Notes under the pieces: generated by a model
Told to the model about the DNA's origin: nothing
The model's input: the letters and a program-made list of their open reading frames with translations, nothing else
Database searches by the model: none
Translations under genes and position numbers: made by a program
Assembly: GCF_937892565.1 (NCBI RefSeq)
Contig: NZ_CALAHQ010000034.1
Span: forward strand, 1 to 64,000
From: an uncultured Roseicyclus sp.
GTDB taxonomy: Bacteria; Pseudomonadota; Alphaproteobacteria; Rhodobacterales; Rhodobacteraceae
Length of the DNA: 64,000 bases
Direction of reading: 5' to 3'
Part shown: positions 36,367 to 44,888 of the stretch, piece by piece
Layout of the letters: each line of letters opens with the position of its first letter
Position numbering within the stretch: the first letter of the stretch is position 1

Positions 36367-36389
36367 CGATAAGCCGAATGCGCGACAAT
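36361..36389 (+). promoter_or_regulatory. ppaA-ppsR promoter
   Basis: TTGACA, 17 bases, GACAAT, the best sigma-70 match in the window, with its -35 inside a PpsR operator. Confidence 0.68.
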
Positions 36390-36465
36390 CTGGTCAATTC
36401 ATCTGCTGCCCGACCGACGCGAGACGACATAACGACGTAGGCGGCGGCGCAAGCGGTGAGATCAC

Positions 36466-37290
36466 ATGACCAACGAACAGCACAGCACACCGGCAAGCCG
36501 GCAAGCCATTGAGGCCGCGGAAATCGCCCGGCTGGCGCGGCGCGCGATTGCCGTTCTGGCCGCGGACCGTCCGGGCCGGGCCGATGGCATCACACAACGC
36601 CTTGGGCAGTTGTGCGATGCCTTCTTGTCGCTTGATGAAGATGAGCGCCACGACATGGTGATGCGCTTGCGCCAGGATGGCGTTACGACACACGAGATCA
36701 TCGACCATATCGTGCCCGCGGCAGCGGCCATGATGGGGGATCGCTGGTTTGCCGACGAGATCAGCTTTGCCCATGTGACCATCGGGGCGGCACGCCTGCA
36801 AGAAGCCGTGCGCGTTCTGGGGTGGCACGACCCCAGCCGGCATCATCGGCATGTCGCGGCGCCGGCCCTCTTGTTGATTATCCCGCGGGGGGAAGATCAC
36901 ACGCTGGGCGCCTTTGTGCTGGCCGATCAGCTGCGCCGCCGCGGTTATCAGGTGGACATGGCGATTGATCGATCTCCGCGCGAGGTTGCCGAGATGGTGC
37001 ACAAGCGGCGCTACAGCATGGTCGGCATCACGGTATCAGGGCGCAGAACAATTGCGTCAGCAAGAGAATTGGTGGACATGATACGCCTCACCGTGACACG
37101 CGTGACACCGGTGGTTATCGGCGGTGCCATCCTCGACAAAGAGTATGACACGCTTACCTTGACAGGAGCGGATCATACCGCCCGGGATGCAGGATCGGCC
37201 CTGCGGCGGTGCGGTCTGGATCCGGTGGTGGCTACGGCATCGCCACAAGAACTGGTAGACGCCGCCGGCGCACGCATGGATCGGCTTTAG
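36466..37290 (+). CDS. ppaA: PpaA/AerR, cobalamin-binding regulator of photosynthesis genes
   Basis: A 274-aa protein with a helical Met-synthase-like cap containing W94 in GDRWFADEISFAHVTIGAAR, and a B12-binding Rossmann-like domain with the motif RGEDHTLGAFVLADQLRRRGY; His145 is the expected lower cobalt ligand. In Rhodobacter, AerR/PpaA binds light-sensitive cobalamin and antagonises or modifies CrtJ/PpsR. Its gene precedes ppsR with a gap under 20 bp, the standard pairing. There is no DNA-binding domain. Confidence 0.93.
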   Translation: MTNEQHSTPASRQAIEAAEIARLARRAIAVLAADRPGRADGITQRLGQLCDAFLSLDEDERHDMVMRLRQDGVTTHEIIDHIVPAAAAMMGDRWFADEISFAHVTIGAARLQEAVRVLGWHDPSRHHRHVAAPALLLIIPRGEDHTLGAFVLADQLRRRGYQVDMAIDRSPREVAEMVHKRRYSMVGITVSGRRTIASARELVDMIRLTVTRVTPVVIGGAILDKEYDTLTLTGADHTARDAGSALRRCGLDPVVATASPQELVDAAGARMDRL

Positions 37291-37303
37291 GGATATGGAT
37301 CGT

Positions 37304-38752
37304 ATGAACTCGCGCGGATCGGATTTCTGGGATCAGCCGTCGGCCCCGACCATCGGGCCGGAGCAGTTCAACGAGATCGTTACCACAGCCGCCGATCTTG
37401 CGCTTGTTCTCGATACCGGGGGCACGGTCAAATCCGTCATCGTCAACCCGCTGAACCCCACGATTGGGCGTCTGGACCATTGGAAAGACCGCGACATCCG
37501 CGACTTCATGGCCGAAGACAGCCTGTCCAAGCTGGAAGCACAGCTTGACGCGCATCGCCATGGCAAGAAAACCGCCGTCGACGCGATCGAGGTGAACCAT
37601 TTCGACAATGCGAATTGGGAATTCCCGATCCGCTACACCGTGCACAAGACCAGCAACCCCGACATCATCTTGATGCTGGGTCGTGATCTGCGCCCCATCG
37701 CCGAATTGCAGCACCGTCTGGTCAAGGCACAGCTTGCGCTGGAAAAGGACTACGAGACCCACCGCGATTATGAAACGCGCTACCGCGTGATCATGGAAGC
37801 GGTGCGCGATGCGATGGTTCTGGTGGATGTATCATCGGGGCGGATCGTCGATCTGAATTCCGCCGCTGCCCGGATGTTGGGCACGGAAACCGAGGCGCTG
37901 ACCGGAAGCGCCTTTACCCAGGAATTCGAAGGCCGCCGCCGCGGCGAATTCATCGAAAGTCTGGTTCATGCCGCCAGCGACGAGGCGGGCAGCTCGGTCA
38001 TGGCCAAGACGCGGCGCGGCAAGCTGGATGTCGTGCTGCATCCCATCGTGTTCCGCGCGGCTGGCGATAAATCGCTGCTGTGTCGGGTCGAATCCGCAAA
38101 GACCGTGGAAACGGTGGCGGTCGAATTGTCGAAGACGCTGGCGCAGCTTTACCGCGAAGGCCCCGATGCCATCGTCATCACCGATGCCCATGGCACGATC
38201 CGTTCGGCCAATGACGCCTTTCTGAACCTGACGGATTCGGGGTCACTGACCGATGTGAAGGGCAAATCGCTTGGCGAGTTCTTGTCGCGCGGAAGCGTCG
38301 ACCTCAAGGTGCTGACCGATAACGCCGCCCGATCCGGCAAGATGCGCATGTATGCCACGCGGCTGGAGGGGGCTTATGGCTCCCAATTGTCGGTAGAGCT
38401 TTCAGCGACCCATTTGAGCACGGCGGGCCAAAGCGGCTTTGCCTTCGTGATCCGCGACACCTCGCGGATGGAGGTGGTGCGCGAACCATCCGCGGCCTTG
38501 CCCGGACCCGGCCCGGTGTCGGACGATGCCATGCGCAATGTGATGGATCTGGTCGGTTCGGCCCCGCTCAAGGATATCGTGGCAGCAACCACCGATGTGG
38601 TCGAAAAGATGTGCATCGAAACCGCGGTCGAGCTGACCGACAACAACCGTGTTGCCGCGGCCGAGATGCTGGGCCTGTCGCGGCAATCGCTCTATGTGAA
38701 GCTGCGCAAATACGGGCTTTTGAGCAAAAGCGACCGCAGCGCGGCGGATTGA
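37304..38752 (+). CDS. ppsR: PpsR/CrtJ, redox-sensing repressor of photosynthesis genes
   Basis: A 482-aa repressor: N-terminal PAS-like domain, glutamine-containing helical linker (ELQHRLVKAQLALEKDYETH), two PAS domains (from about residues 160 and 280) and a C-terminal Fis-type helix-turn-helix (NNRVAAAEMLGLSRQSLYVKLRKYGL). Cys260 (SLLCRVESAK) and Cys437 (VEKMCIETA) correspond to the two redox cysteines of Rhodobacter PpsR (251 and 424). The second ATG is preferred because AGGGA lies ten bases before it; the ATG three codons earlier abuts that site. Its operators TGT-N12-ACA are abundant in this window. Confidence 0.95.
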   Translation: MNSRGSDFWDQPSAPTIGPEQFNEIVTTAADLALVLDTGGTVKSVIVNPLNPTIGRLDHWKDRDIRDFMAEDSLSKLEAQLDAHRHGKKTAVDAIEVNHFDNANWEFPIRYTVHKTSNPDIILMLGRDLRPIAELQHRLVKAQLALEKDYETHRDYETRYRVIMEAVRDAMVLVDVSSGRIVDLNSAAARMLGTETEALTGSAFTQEFEGRRRGEFIESLVHAASDEAGSSVMAKTRRGKLDVVLHPIVFRAAGDKSLLCRVESAKTVETVAVELSKTLAQLYREGPDAIVITDAHGTIRSANDAFLNLTDSGSLTDVKGKSLGEFLSRGSVDLKVLTDNAARSGKMRMYATRLEGAYGSQLSVELSATHLSTAGQSGFAFVIRDTSRMEVVREPSAALPGPGPVSDDAMRNVMDLVGSAPLKDIVAATTDVVEKMCIETAVELTDNNRVAAAEMLGLSRQSLYVKLRKYGLLSKSDRSAAD

Positions 38753-38776
38753 TCCTTTCCACGACCGAGTGATCGT

Positions 38777-38795
38777 GCCCCTTTCGGGGGCGTTT
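38777..38795 (+). terminator. Possible weak terminator after ppsR
   Basis: GCCCC-TTTCG-GGGGC followed by GTTT, 25 bp after the ppsR stop. The short T-run suggests incomplete termination, so partial read-through into bchG is possible. Confidence 0.4.
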
Positions 38796-38803
38796 CCGCA
38801 TGT

Positions 38804-38821
38804 CGTAAGCTAGCCTTTACA
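38804..38821. promoter_or_regulatory. One-mismatch PpsR operator upstream of bchG
   Basis: CGTAAGCTAGCCTTTACA, i.e. CGT-N12-ACA, one base from consensus and with an internal GTAA...TTAC dyad. It starts 35 bp before the exact operator that follows, the paired arrangement used by PpsR/CrtJ. Confidence 0.55.
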
Positions 38822-38838
38822 CTTGCCGACTCGTAAAC

Positions 38839-38856
38839 TGTCAGGCTATGTTTACA
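38839..38856. promoter_or_regulatory. PpsR/CrtJ operator at bchG
   Basis: TGTCAGGCTATGTTTACA, an exact TGT-N12-ACA ending four bases before the bchG start codon. It contains TATGTT, a candidate -10 paired with TTGCCG 18 bases upstream. Confidence 0.82.
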
Positions 38857-38869
38857 CTTATGAGTGTAA
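38852..38869. repeat. Perfect inverted repeat enclosing the bchG start codon
   Basis: TTACACT-TATG-AGTGTAA: seven-base arms with the ATG start in the loop. In RNA it would form a hairpin presenting or hiding the initiator AUG; in DNA it adds outward-facing ACA/TGT half-sites next to the PpsR operator. Confidence 0.65.
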
Positions 38870-39783
38870 CGACCGACCTCACCCCTGTCTCTGCTGCGCG
38901 ATCATTGCCCGAACCTCGGGCGGTGTTGACGTTGCTCAAGCCGATCACATGGTTTCCGCCGATGTGGGCCTATCTGTGCGGGGCGGTTTCGGCCGGTGTG
39001 GCGCCAACGGGTCATTGGCTGATGCTGGTGTTGGGCGTTGTCCTTGCAGGGCCGATCGTCTGTGGCATGAGCCAGGCCGCGAATGACTGGTGCGACCGGC
39101 ATGTGGATGCGATCAACGAACCCCACCGCCCGATCCCGTCGGGGCGGATTCCGGGACGTTGGGGCTTGTGGATCGCCATCGCCATGTCGGTGGCCGCCGC
39201 GCTGATCGGTCTGGCACTGGGGCCGTGGGGCTTTGGTGCGACGCTGGTCGCCATCGCAGCCGCCTGGGCCTATTCCGCGGAACCTGTCCGGCTCAAGCGC
39301 TCGGGCTGGTGGGGGCCGGGGCTGGTGGGGCTGTCTTACGAAAGCTTGCCATGGTTCACCGGGGCCGCCGTCTTGTCGATGGGCGCGCCAAGCTGGCCGG
39401 TGATCATTGTTGCGCTGCTTTACGGCATCGGCGCGCATGGGATCATGACGCTCAACGACTTCAAGGCGCTGGAAGGCGATCGGCAGATGGGGGTGAATTC
39501 GCTGCCCGTGACGCTGGGCCCCGAACGTGCGGCCAGGCTGGCCTGCATCGTGATGGCCGTGCCGCAAGCGATCGTGTTCTTGCTGCTATTCTTCGTTTGG
39601 GACCGCCCCCTTCACGGGCTGGCCATCGCGGCATCGTTGATTGCGCAAGCCTACGCGATGCAGGTCTTGCTGCGCGATCCCAAGGGCCGCGCGCCGTGGT
39701 ATAACGGCGTGGGTGTCACGCTCTACGTGTCGGGCATGATGGTCACCGCCTTTGCCATCCGCAGTATGGAGGCATGGCCGTGA
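38860..39783 (+). CDS. bchG: Bacteriochlorophyll synthase BchG
   Basis: A 307-aa UbiA-type prenyltransferase that esterifies bacteriochlorophyllide with geranylgeranyl or phytyl diphosphate. The first Asp-rich motif is NDWCDRHVDAINEPHRPIPSG, the second NDFKALEGDRQMGVNSLPV; about nine membrane helices. The ATG at 38860 is favoured because the earlier in-frame ATG (38848) lies inside the PpsR operator and candidate -10. No clear Shine-Dalgarno precedes it. It begins the bchG-bch2-bchP-idi transcript, perhaps also receiving ppsR read-through. Confidence 0.94.
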   Translation: MSVTTDLTPVSAARSLPEPRAVLTLLKPITWFPPMWAYLCGAVSAGVAPTGHWLMLVLGVVLAGPIVCGMSQAANDWCDRHVDAINEPHRPIPSGRIPGRWGLWIAIAMSVAAALIGLALGPWGFGATLVAIAAAWAYSAEPVRLKRSGWWGPGLVGLSYESLPWFTGAAVLSMGAPSWPVIIVALLYGIGAHGIMTLNDFKALEGDRQMGVNSLPVTLGPERAARLACIVMAVPQAIVFLLLFFVWDRPLHGLAIAASLIAQAYAMQVLLRDPKGRAPWYNGVGVTLYVSGMMVTAFAIRSMEAWP

Positions 39784-41072
39784 CCCTGTCTTGGCTCCAG
39801 ATCATGCGCCTTGGGCTTGTGCAGATGGCGCTCGGCGCCATCGTCGTGCTGACCACATCGACCCTGAACCGCCTGATGGTGGTCGAGCTTGCGCTTCCTG
39901 CGGTCTTGCCCGGGGCGCTGGTGGCGCTGCATTACGGCATCCAGATCACCCGACCCCAATGGGGCTATAGATCCGATACCGGCGGAAAGCGCACGCGCTG
40001 GATCATCGGCGGCATGGCCATTCTGGCGCTGGGCGGATTGTCGGCGGCTTGGGGCGTTGTGGTGATGGCCGATCAGCCCATGCTGGGCCTGATCATTTCG
40101 GTGTTGGCCTATGCCGCGATCGGGATGGGCGTCGGCGCATCGGGCACGTCGCTTCTGGCGCTGCTGGCAACCGCGACCGCGCCCCGGCGCAGACCCGCGG
40201 CGGCAACGATCACATGGCTGATGATGATTTTCGGCATCGCCATGACGGCTGGCGTGTCGGGACAATTCATCGATCCCTACACGCCTGCGCGCCTGATGGC
40301 TGTCGTGGCCGTGGTGACGTCTGGCGCCCTTGCGCTAACCTGTCTTGCGGTCTGGAAGCTCGAGGCGCGCGTGGTCGCGCAGCCCGAGGGCCCAAGCGCC
40401 CCGTTTCTGCAAGGCCTGCGCGAGATCTGGGCCGAACCAAAGGCGCGCATGTTCACGCTGTTCGTGTTCCTCAGCATGACCGCGTATTTCATGCAGGAGT
40501 TGATCCTTGAACCCTATGCCGGGCTTGTCTTTGGCTTTACCCCCGGCCAATCCACCACACTTTCCGGCGCCCAGAATGGTGGCGTGTTTCTGGGCATGGT
40601 GGTCGTCGGCGTGGCGGGGACCGCCTTGGGCCTTTTGACGTTGCGGGCCTGGGTGATCATCGGCTGCATCGGATCGGCGGGGGCGCTGATCGGCATTTCG
40701 GCGCTGGGCCACATCGGGCCGGGCGCGCCGCTGTTGCCCGCTGTGGTCGGGCTTGGCTTTTTCAACGGCATGTTCGCGGTCGCGGCCATCGGGTCGATGA
40801 TGGCACTGGCCGGTGAGGGGCGCCACGCCCGCGAAGGCACACGGATGGGCCTTTGGGGGGCTGCACAGGCGATTGCCGCGGGTTTCGGCGGGCTGGCAGG
40901 GGCGGGTTTGGCTGATCTGGCCCGGCTTGTGACCAATGACGCATCGGCCTTTGGGGCCGTGTTCACATTCGAAGCGCTTCTTTATCTGGCCGCAGCCCTT
41001 ATGGCGCTGCGCGTGATGGAGGGCGGGGTTTCCATGTCGCGGCAGACCGGCGCGACCGTTCCGGGGGAATGA
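39774..41072 (+). CDS. PucC-family transporter-like assembly protein (BCH2/ORF428 group)
   Basis: A 432-aa, twelve-helix major-facilitator-type protein of the PucC/LhaA/BCH2 group. Seen: VVLTTSTLNRLMVVEL, ITRPQWGYRSDTGGKRTRWI and MQELILEPYAGLVFGFTPG, parallel to the same positions in lhaA. The homologue between bchG and bchP in Rhodobacter is called ORF428 or bch2; a role in pigment delivery or LH assembly is suggested by genetics of the family. GGAGG precedes the ATG, which overlaps bchG by 10 bases. Confidence 0.9.
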   Translation: MAVTLSWLQIMRLGLVQMALGAIVVLTTSTLNRLMVVELALPAVLPGALVALHYGIQITRPQWGYRSDTGGKRTRWIIGGMAILALGGLSAAWGVVVMADQPMLGLIISVLAYAAIGMGVGASGTSLLALLATATAPRRRPAAATITWLMMIFGIAMTAGVSGQFIDPYTPARLMAVVAVVTSGALALTCLAVWKLEARVVAQPEGPSAPFLQGLREIWAEPKARMFTLFVFLSMTAYFMQELILEPYAGLVFGFTPGQSTTLSGAQNGGVFLGMVVVGVAGTALGLLTLRAWVIIGCIGSAGALIGISALGHIGPGAPLLPAVVGLGFFNGMFAVAAIGSMMALAGEGRHAREGTRMGLWGAAQAIAAGFGGLAGAGLADLARLVTNDASAFGAVFTFEALLYLAAALMALRVMEGGVSMSRQTGATVPGE

Positions 41073-41074
41073 TC

Positions 41075-42256
41075 ATGATCTACGATGTCGTTGTTGTGGG
41101 CGGTGGCCCCTCGGGTGCGACCGCCGCCGAAGATCTGGCGCGATCGGGGCACCGGGTGGCGTTGCTGGATCGCGCGGGGCGGATCAAGCCCTGTGGCGGT
41201 GCCATCCCACCCCGCCTGATCCGGGATTTCCAGATCCCCGAAGATCAGCTTGTGGCCAAGATCACGACGGCCCGCATGATCTCGCCCACCGGGCGGCGTG
41301 TCGACATCCCGATCGAGAACGGTTTTGTCGGCATGGTCGATCGCGAGGATTTCGATGAATTCCTGCGCGCGCGCGCCGCCTATGCCGGGGCCGAACGGCT
41401 GACCGGGACCTATACGAAAATCACCCGCGACCGTGACGGCACCCATGTGCATTACCGCGACAAGGCCAGCGGCGAGGATCGGGCGCTGACCACACGGATG
41501 GTCATCGGCGCCGATGGCGCGCGATCCAATGTGGCGCGAACCGAAATCAAGGATGGCGACAAGATCCCCTATGTGATCGCCTATCACGAGATCGTCGAAG
41601 CCCCCGGCCCGCGCGGTGATTACCACCCCGACCGCTGCGATGTGATCTATGACGGGCGCATCAGCCCCGATTTCTACGGCTGGGTGTTTCCGCATGGCAA
41701 ATCGGCCTCGATCGGGATGGGCAGCTTTCTGCGCGAGGTCGATCTGAAGAAAGCCACCGCCGATCTGCGCGCGGCCAGTGGGCTGGCCGATTGCAAGACG
41801 ATCCGCAAAGAGGGCGCCCCTATCCCGCTGAAGCCACTGGATGAATGGGACAATGGCCGCGACGTGGTTCTGGCAGGCGACGCGGCGGGCGTTGTGGCAC
41901 CCTCCAGCGGCGAAGGCATCTATTACGCCATGGTCGGCGGGCGCGTGGCCGCGATTGCGGCGGCGACGAAACTTCAGACCGGCATGATCAAGGATCTGAA
42001 ACTTGCGCGCAAACTGTTCATGCGCGACCATAAATCCGTCTTCAAGGTATTGGGCGCGATGCAGGATGCCTATTACAAATCCGATGAACGTCGCGAGCGC
42101 TTTGTATCGCTGTGCCATGACATCGATGTGCAGCGCCTGACCTTCGAGGCCTATATGAACAAGGAACTGGTCAAGGCGCGCCCCCTTGCCCATATCAAGA
42201 TCGGCATCAAGAACCTTGCCCATCTGACCGGGCTGGTGGCGCCGACGCACATATGA
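41075..42256 (+). CDS. bchP: Geranylgeranyl diphosphate/bacteriochlorophyll reductase BchP
   Basis: A 393-aa FAD flavoprotein that reduces three double bonds of the geranylgeranyl tail to phytyl. N-terminal FAD motif VVVGGGPSGATAAEDLARSG, then RIKPCGGAIPPRL, and VLAGDAAGVVAPSSGEGIYYAM for FAD/substrate binding. Two in-frame ATGs occur; the second is spaced correctly from GGGGGA and gives the MIYDVVVVGGG start. Its end overlaps idi (ATGA). Confidence 0.95.
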   Translation: MIYDVVVVGGGPSGATAAEDLARSGHRVALLDRAGRIKPCGGAIPPRLIRDFQIPEDQLVAKITTARMISPTGRRVDIPIENGFVGMVDREDFDEFLRARAAYAGAERLTGTYTKITRDRDGTHVHYRDKASGEDRALTTRMVIGADGARSNVARTEIKDGDKIPYVIAYHEIVEAPGPRGDYHPDRCDVIYDGRISPDFYGWVFPHGKSASIGMGSFLREVDLKKATADLRAASGLADCKTIRKEGAPIPLKPLDEWDNGRDVVLAGDAAGVVAPSSGEGIYYAMVGGRVAAIAAATKLQTGMIKDLKLARKLFMRDHKSVFKVLGAMQDAYYKSDERRERFVSLCHDIDVQRLTFEAYMNKELVKARPLAHIKIGIKNLAHLTGLVAPTHI

Positions 42257-42774
42257 CCGACATGATCCCGGCCTGGGTGAACGGTACATTGACACCCGTT
42301 GAAAAACTGGAGGCCCATGTAAAGGGTCTTCGGCACAAGGCGATTTCCGTCTTTTTGATGCGGGGCGACAAGGTGCTGCTGCAACGGCGTGCCATGGGAA
42401 AATACCACACCCCTGGGCTTTGGGCGAACACCTGCTGCACCCATCCGCATTGGGGCGAAACGGCCCTTGATTGCGCCACGCGGCGGCTTGGGCAGGAGCT
42501 GGGCCTTGATGGCATCGCATTGCGGTTTCGCGACACGGTGGAATACCGCGCCGATGTGGGCGGCGGGCTGATCGAACATGAGGTGGTGGATATCTTTGTC
42601 GGCGAGTTGGCCGATGGCCATGAGCCGCAGCCCAACCCGGACGAGGTCATGGATACGATCTGGACGCCCCTTCCTGATCTTATGGAAGAAGTAGCCGTAA
42701 GGCCCTTGGGCTATACCCCTTGGCTGCAAATCTATCTGCGCGACCATGCAGGCGTGATTTTTCAGACCGCCTGA
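42253..42774 (+). CDS. idi: Isopentenyl-diphosphate delta-isomerase (type I)
   Basis: A 173-aa Nudix-fold isomerase that interconverts IPP and DMAPP. Catalytic residues: Cys in NTCCTHPHWGE (metal-binding His nearby), and the Nudix-like helix ATRRLGQELGL with a Glu-rich region and EYRADVGGGLIEHEVVDIF. R. capsulatus encodes its homologue (ORF176) in the same cluster position. It feeds CrtE with the DMAPP starter and pairs with the nearby dxs gene. Confidence 0.95.
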   Translation: MTDMIPAWVNGTLTPVEKLEAHVKGLRHKAISVFLMRGDKVLLQRRAMGKYHTPGLWANTCCTHPHWGETALDCATRRLGQELGLDGIALRFRDTVEYRADVGGGLIEHEVVDIFVGELADGHEPQPNPDEVMDTIWTPLPDLMEEVAVRPLGYTPWLQIYLRDHAGVIFQTA

Positions 42775-42791
42775 GCGGCGAAAAATCTGTT

Positions 42792-42817
42792 GCCCGCACC
42801 CTCAGGCGCGGGCTTTT
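42792..42817 (+). terminator. Terminator of the bchG-idi transcript
   Basis: GCCCGC, a ten-base loop, GCGGGC and four Ts. It overlaps the last codons of the convergent dxs gene, so the converging ends are very compact. Confidence 0.6.
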
Positions 42818-44721
42818 CCATGCAAGCTTGCCACACCGATCGCATCAAGCGCCGCGTTCGCGATATCGGTCGCGGTCAGGCCGGCGTCGGCATACATATC
42901 CGCCGGGCTGGCTTGGTCGATGAACCGATCCGGCAGGCATAGTGTACGGATCGCCACACCGCGGTCCAGCTGGCCCGTGGCCGCCAGATGGTGCAGCACG
43001 ATGGCACCAAAGCCCAGCATCGCGCCCTGTTCCACAGTGATCAGGGCCGAATGCTGCGCCACCAGGCGATCTATCAACGCACAATCAAGCGGCTTGGCAA
43101 AACGCGCATCGGCAATGGTTACGCTCAGACCCCGTGCCTCAAGCGCGCGGGCGGCATCTGTCGCCTCGGCCAGATGGGCGCCGAAACTCAGGATCGCGAT
43201 ATCGCGACCTTGTTGGATCACACGCCCCTTGCCGATCTCCAGCACCTCGCCCCGTTCGGGCATCGGCACGCCCGTGCCTTCGCCGCGCGGATAACGAAGC
43301 GCGATCGGGCCGCTGTCATGTGCGGCGGCCGTGGCCATCATATGCACCATCTCTGCCTCATCGGCACAGGCCATGACCGTCATGTTTGGAAGGGCCGCCA
43401 GAAAACCGATGTCGAACGCGCCCGCGTGGGTCGGCCCGTCGGCGCCAACCAGTCCGGCCCGGTCAATCATGAATCGCACGGGCAGATTTTGCAGCGCCAC
43501 ATCATGAACGATCTGATCATAGCCGCGCTGCAGAAAGCTGGAATAGATCGCGCAAAACGGCTTCATCCCGCCTGCTGCCATCCCGGCGGCAAAGGTCACG
43601 GCGTGCTGTTCGGCAATACCCACGTCAAAGACACGCCCCGGCATCGCCTTTTGCAAGATGTTGAGCCCCGTGCCGCCGGGCATGGCGGCGGTGATCCCGA
43701 CGATGGCGCCATCGGATTGCGCGTGGCGTGTCAGGCATTCCCCAAACACATTCGTATAGGCAGGCGCGTTGGGAGTGGTTTTCTTTTGCACCCCGGTCGC
43801 CACATCGAACTTGTTTACACCGTGATAACAATCGGCTGATCGTTCGGCGGGCGCATAGCCCTTGCCCTTGACGGTCACCGCATGGATCAGAACCGGCCCG
43901 GTCGCCCGCGCCTTGGCCGACCGCAAAACATTCAACAACTGACCCATATCATGACCATCGACAGGGCCAATGTAGGTAAAGCCCAGATGCTCGAACAGCG
44001 TGGCGGATTTCTGCTGGCCCGTGACCAGTTCGCGCGCCCGCTCGGCCCCTTGACGCAACGGTTCGGGCAAATGCTGGGCCATGCCATCGGCAATATCCCT
44101 CAGCGCGGCAAGCGGCGAATTCTTGGCAAGCCCGGCCAGATAGCTTGACATCGCACCCGTCGGCGGCGCGATCGACATGTCGTTGTCATTGAGGATGACG
44201 AACAGACGCCGCCCGATATGGCCGGCATTGTTCAGCGCCTCATAGGCCATGCCCGCGCTGATTGACCCATCGCCGATGACCGCGATGGCATCACCCGTGG
44301 CTTGCCCCATCTCGCGCGCCATGGCAAATCCCAGCGCTGCGGAAATACTTGTAGAAGAATGGGCCGCGCCAAAAGGATCGTAATCGCTTTCCGAGCGTTT
44401 GGTGAACCCCGACAGACCATCCTTCTGGCGCAGCGTGCGGATGCGGTCGCGCCTGCCGGTGACGATCTTGTGGGGGTAGCATTGATGGCCCACATCCCAG
44501 ACCAGCTTGTCATAGGGCGTGTTGAACACCGCATGAATGGCAACGGTCAGCTCCACCACGCCAAGCGATGAACCCAGATGACCGCCCGTTTCGGACACCG
44601 CCGAAATCGTTTCGGCGCGAAGCTCATCGGCACATTGCTTGAGCTGTGCATCGGTCAGGCGACGCAGGTCGGCGGGCCAGGTCACGCGGTCAAGAACGGG
44701 GGTGTGGGGTCTGTCGGTCAT
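42802..44721 (-). CDS. dxs: 1-deoxy-D-xylulose-5-phosphate synthase
   Basis: A 639-aa thiamine-diphosphate transketolase-like enzyme, the first step of the MEP isoprenoid pathway (pyruvate plus glyceraldehyde 3-phosphate). TPP motif: [18 protein letters not shown]. Also seen are [13 protein letters not shown], a His in [15 protein letters not shown], and the acid/base region [21 protein letters not shown] before the ATG fixes the start. It follows pufC after a strong hairpin, and is probably an extra copy dedicated to carotenoid and phytyl supply; a housekeeping copy elsewhere is likely but not visible. Confidence 0.96.
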   Translation of the reverse strand: MTDRPHTPVLDRVTWPADLRRLTDAQLKQCADELRAETISAVSETGGHLGSSLGVVELTVAIHAVFNTPYDKLVWDVGHQCYPHKIVTGRRDRIRTLRQKDGLSGFTKRSESDYDPFGAAHSSTSISAALGFAMAREMGQATGDAIAVIGDGSISAGMAYEALNNAGHIGRRLFVILNDNDMSIAPPTGAMSSYLAGLAKNSPLAALRDIADGMAQHLPEPLRQGAERARELVTGQQKSATLFEHLGFTYIGPVDGHDMGQLLNVLRSAKARATGPVLIHAVTVKGKGYAPAERSADCYHGVNKFDVATGVQKKTTPNAPAYTNVFGECLTRHAQSDGAIVGITAAMPGGTGLNILQKAMPGRVFDVGIAEQHAVTFAAGMAAGGMKPFCAIYSSFLQRGYDQIVHDVALQNLPVRFMIDRAGLVGADGPTHAGAFDIGFLAALPNMTVMACADEAEMVHMMATAAAHDSGPIALRYPRGEGTGVPMPERGEVLEIGKGRVIQQGRDIAILSFGAHLAEATDAARALEARGLSVTIADARFAKPLDCALIDRLVAQHSALITVEQGAMLGFGAIVLHHLAATGQLDRGVAIRTLCLPDRFIDQASPADMYADAGLTATDIANAALDAIGVASLHGKARA

Positions 44722-44830
44722 TTTGCTGGTCCTCCCGAACCGGCGGGTCAAGGACGAAAAAACCGCAGGCAGGGTCTGACCCGCCCGCCGTTTGAGTCAC
44801 CTCACGAAGGGACGTAAGGGTCGGGATAAA

Positions 44831-44856
44831 CCGGGGGCGGGGCCGCCCGCCCCCGG
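44831..44856 (-). terminator. Strong hairpin after pufC (puf operon terminator / mRNA stabiliser)
   Basis: An 11-bp perfect GC stem with tetraloop: CCGGGGGCGGG-CGGC-CCCGCCCCCGG on the minus strand, followed by TTTATC. It lies 32 bp beyond pufC and separates it from dxs. The T-run is short, so partial read-through into dxs is possible. Confidence 0.75.
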
Positions 44857-44888
44857 TCACATGGATTATGGGCCGCGGCCCGCATGGC

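Larger units (their letters stand above)
36151..36465. other. bchF-ppaA divergent control region
   Basis: A 315-bp intergenic region, the longest in the window. It holds one promoter and one PpsR operator for each direction (listed separately). Between the operators, near 36280-36330, there are short GC-rich palindromic stretches (for example CCCAGCGCTGGG) but no open frame with coding character. Confidence 0.75.

Noticed and set aside
44339-44370. Another possible copy of the AAATAC repeat inside dxs
   Set aside because: Only AAATACT matches; the following CCGGGG core and palindromes are absent.
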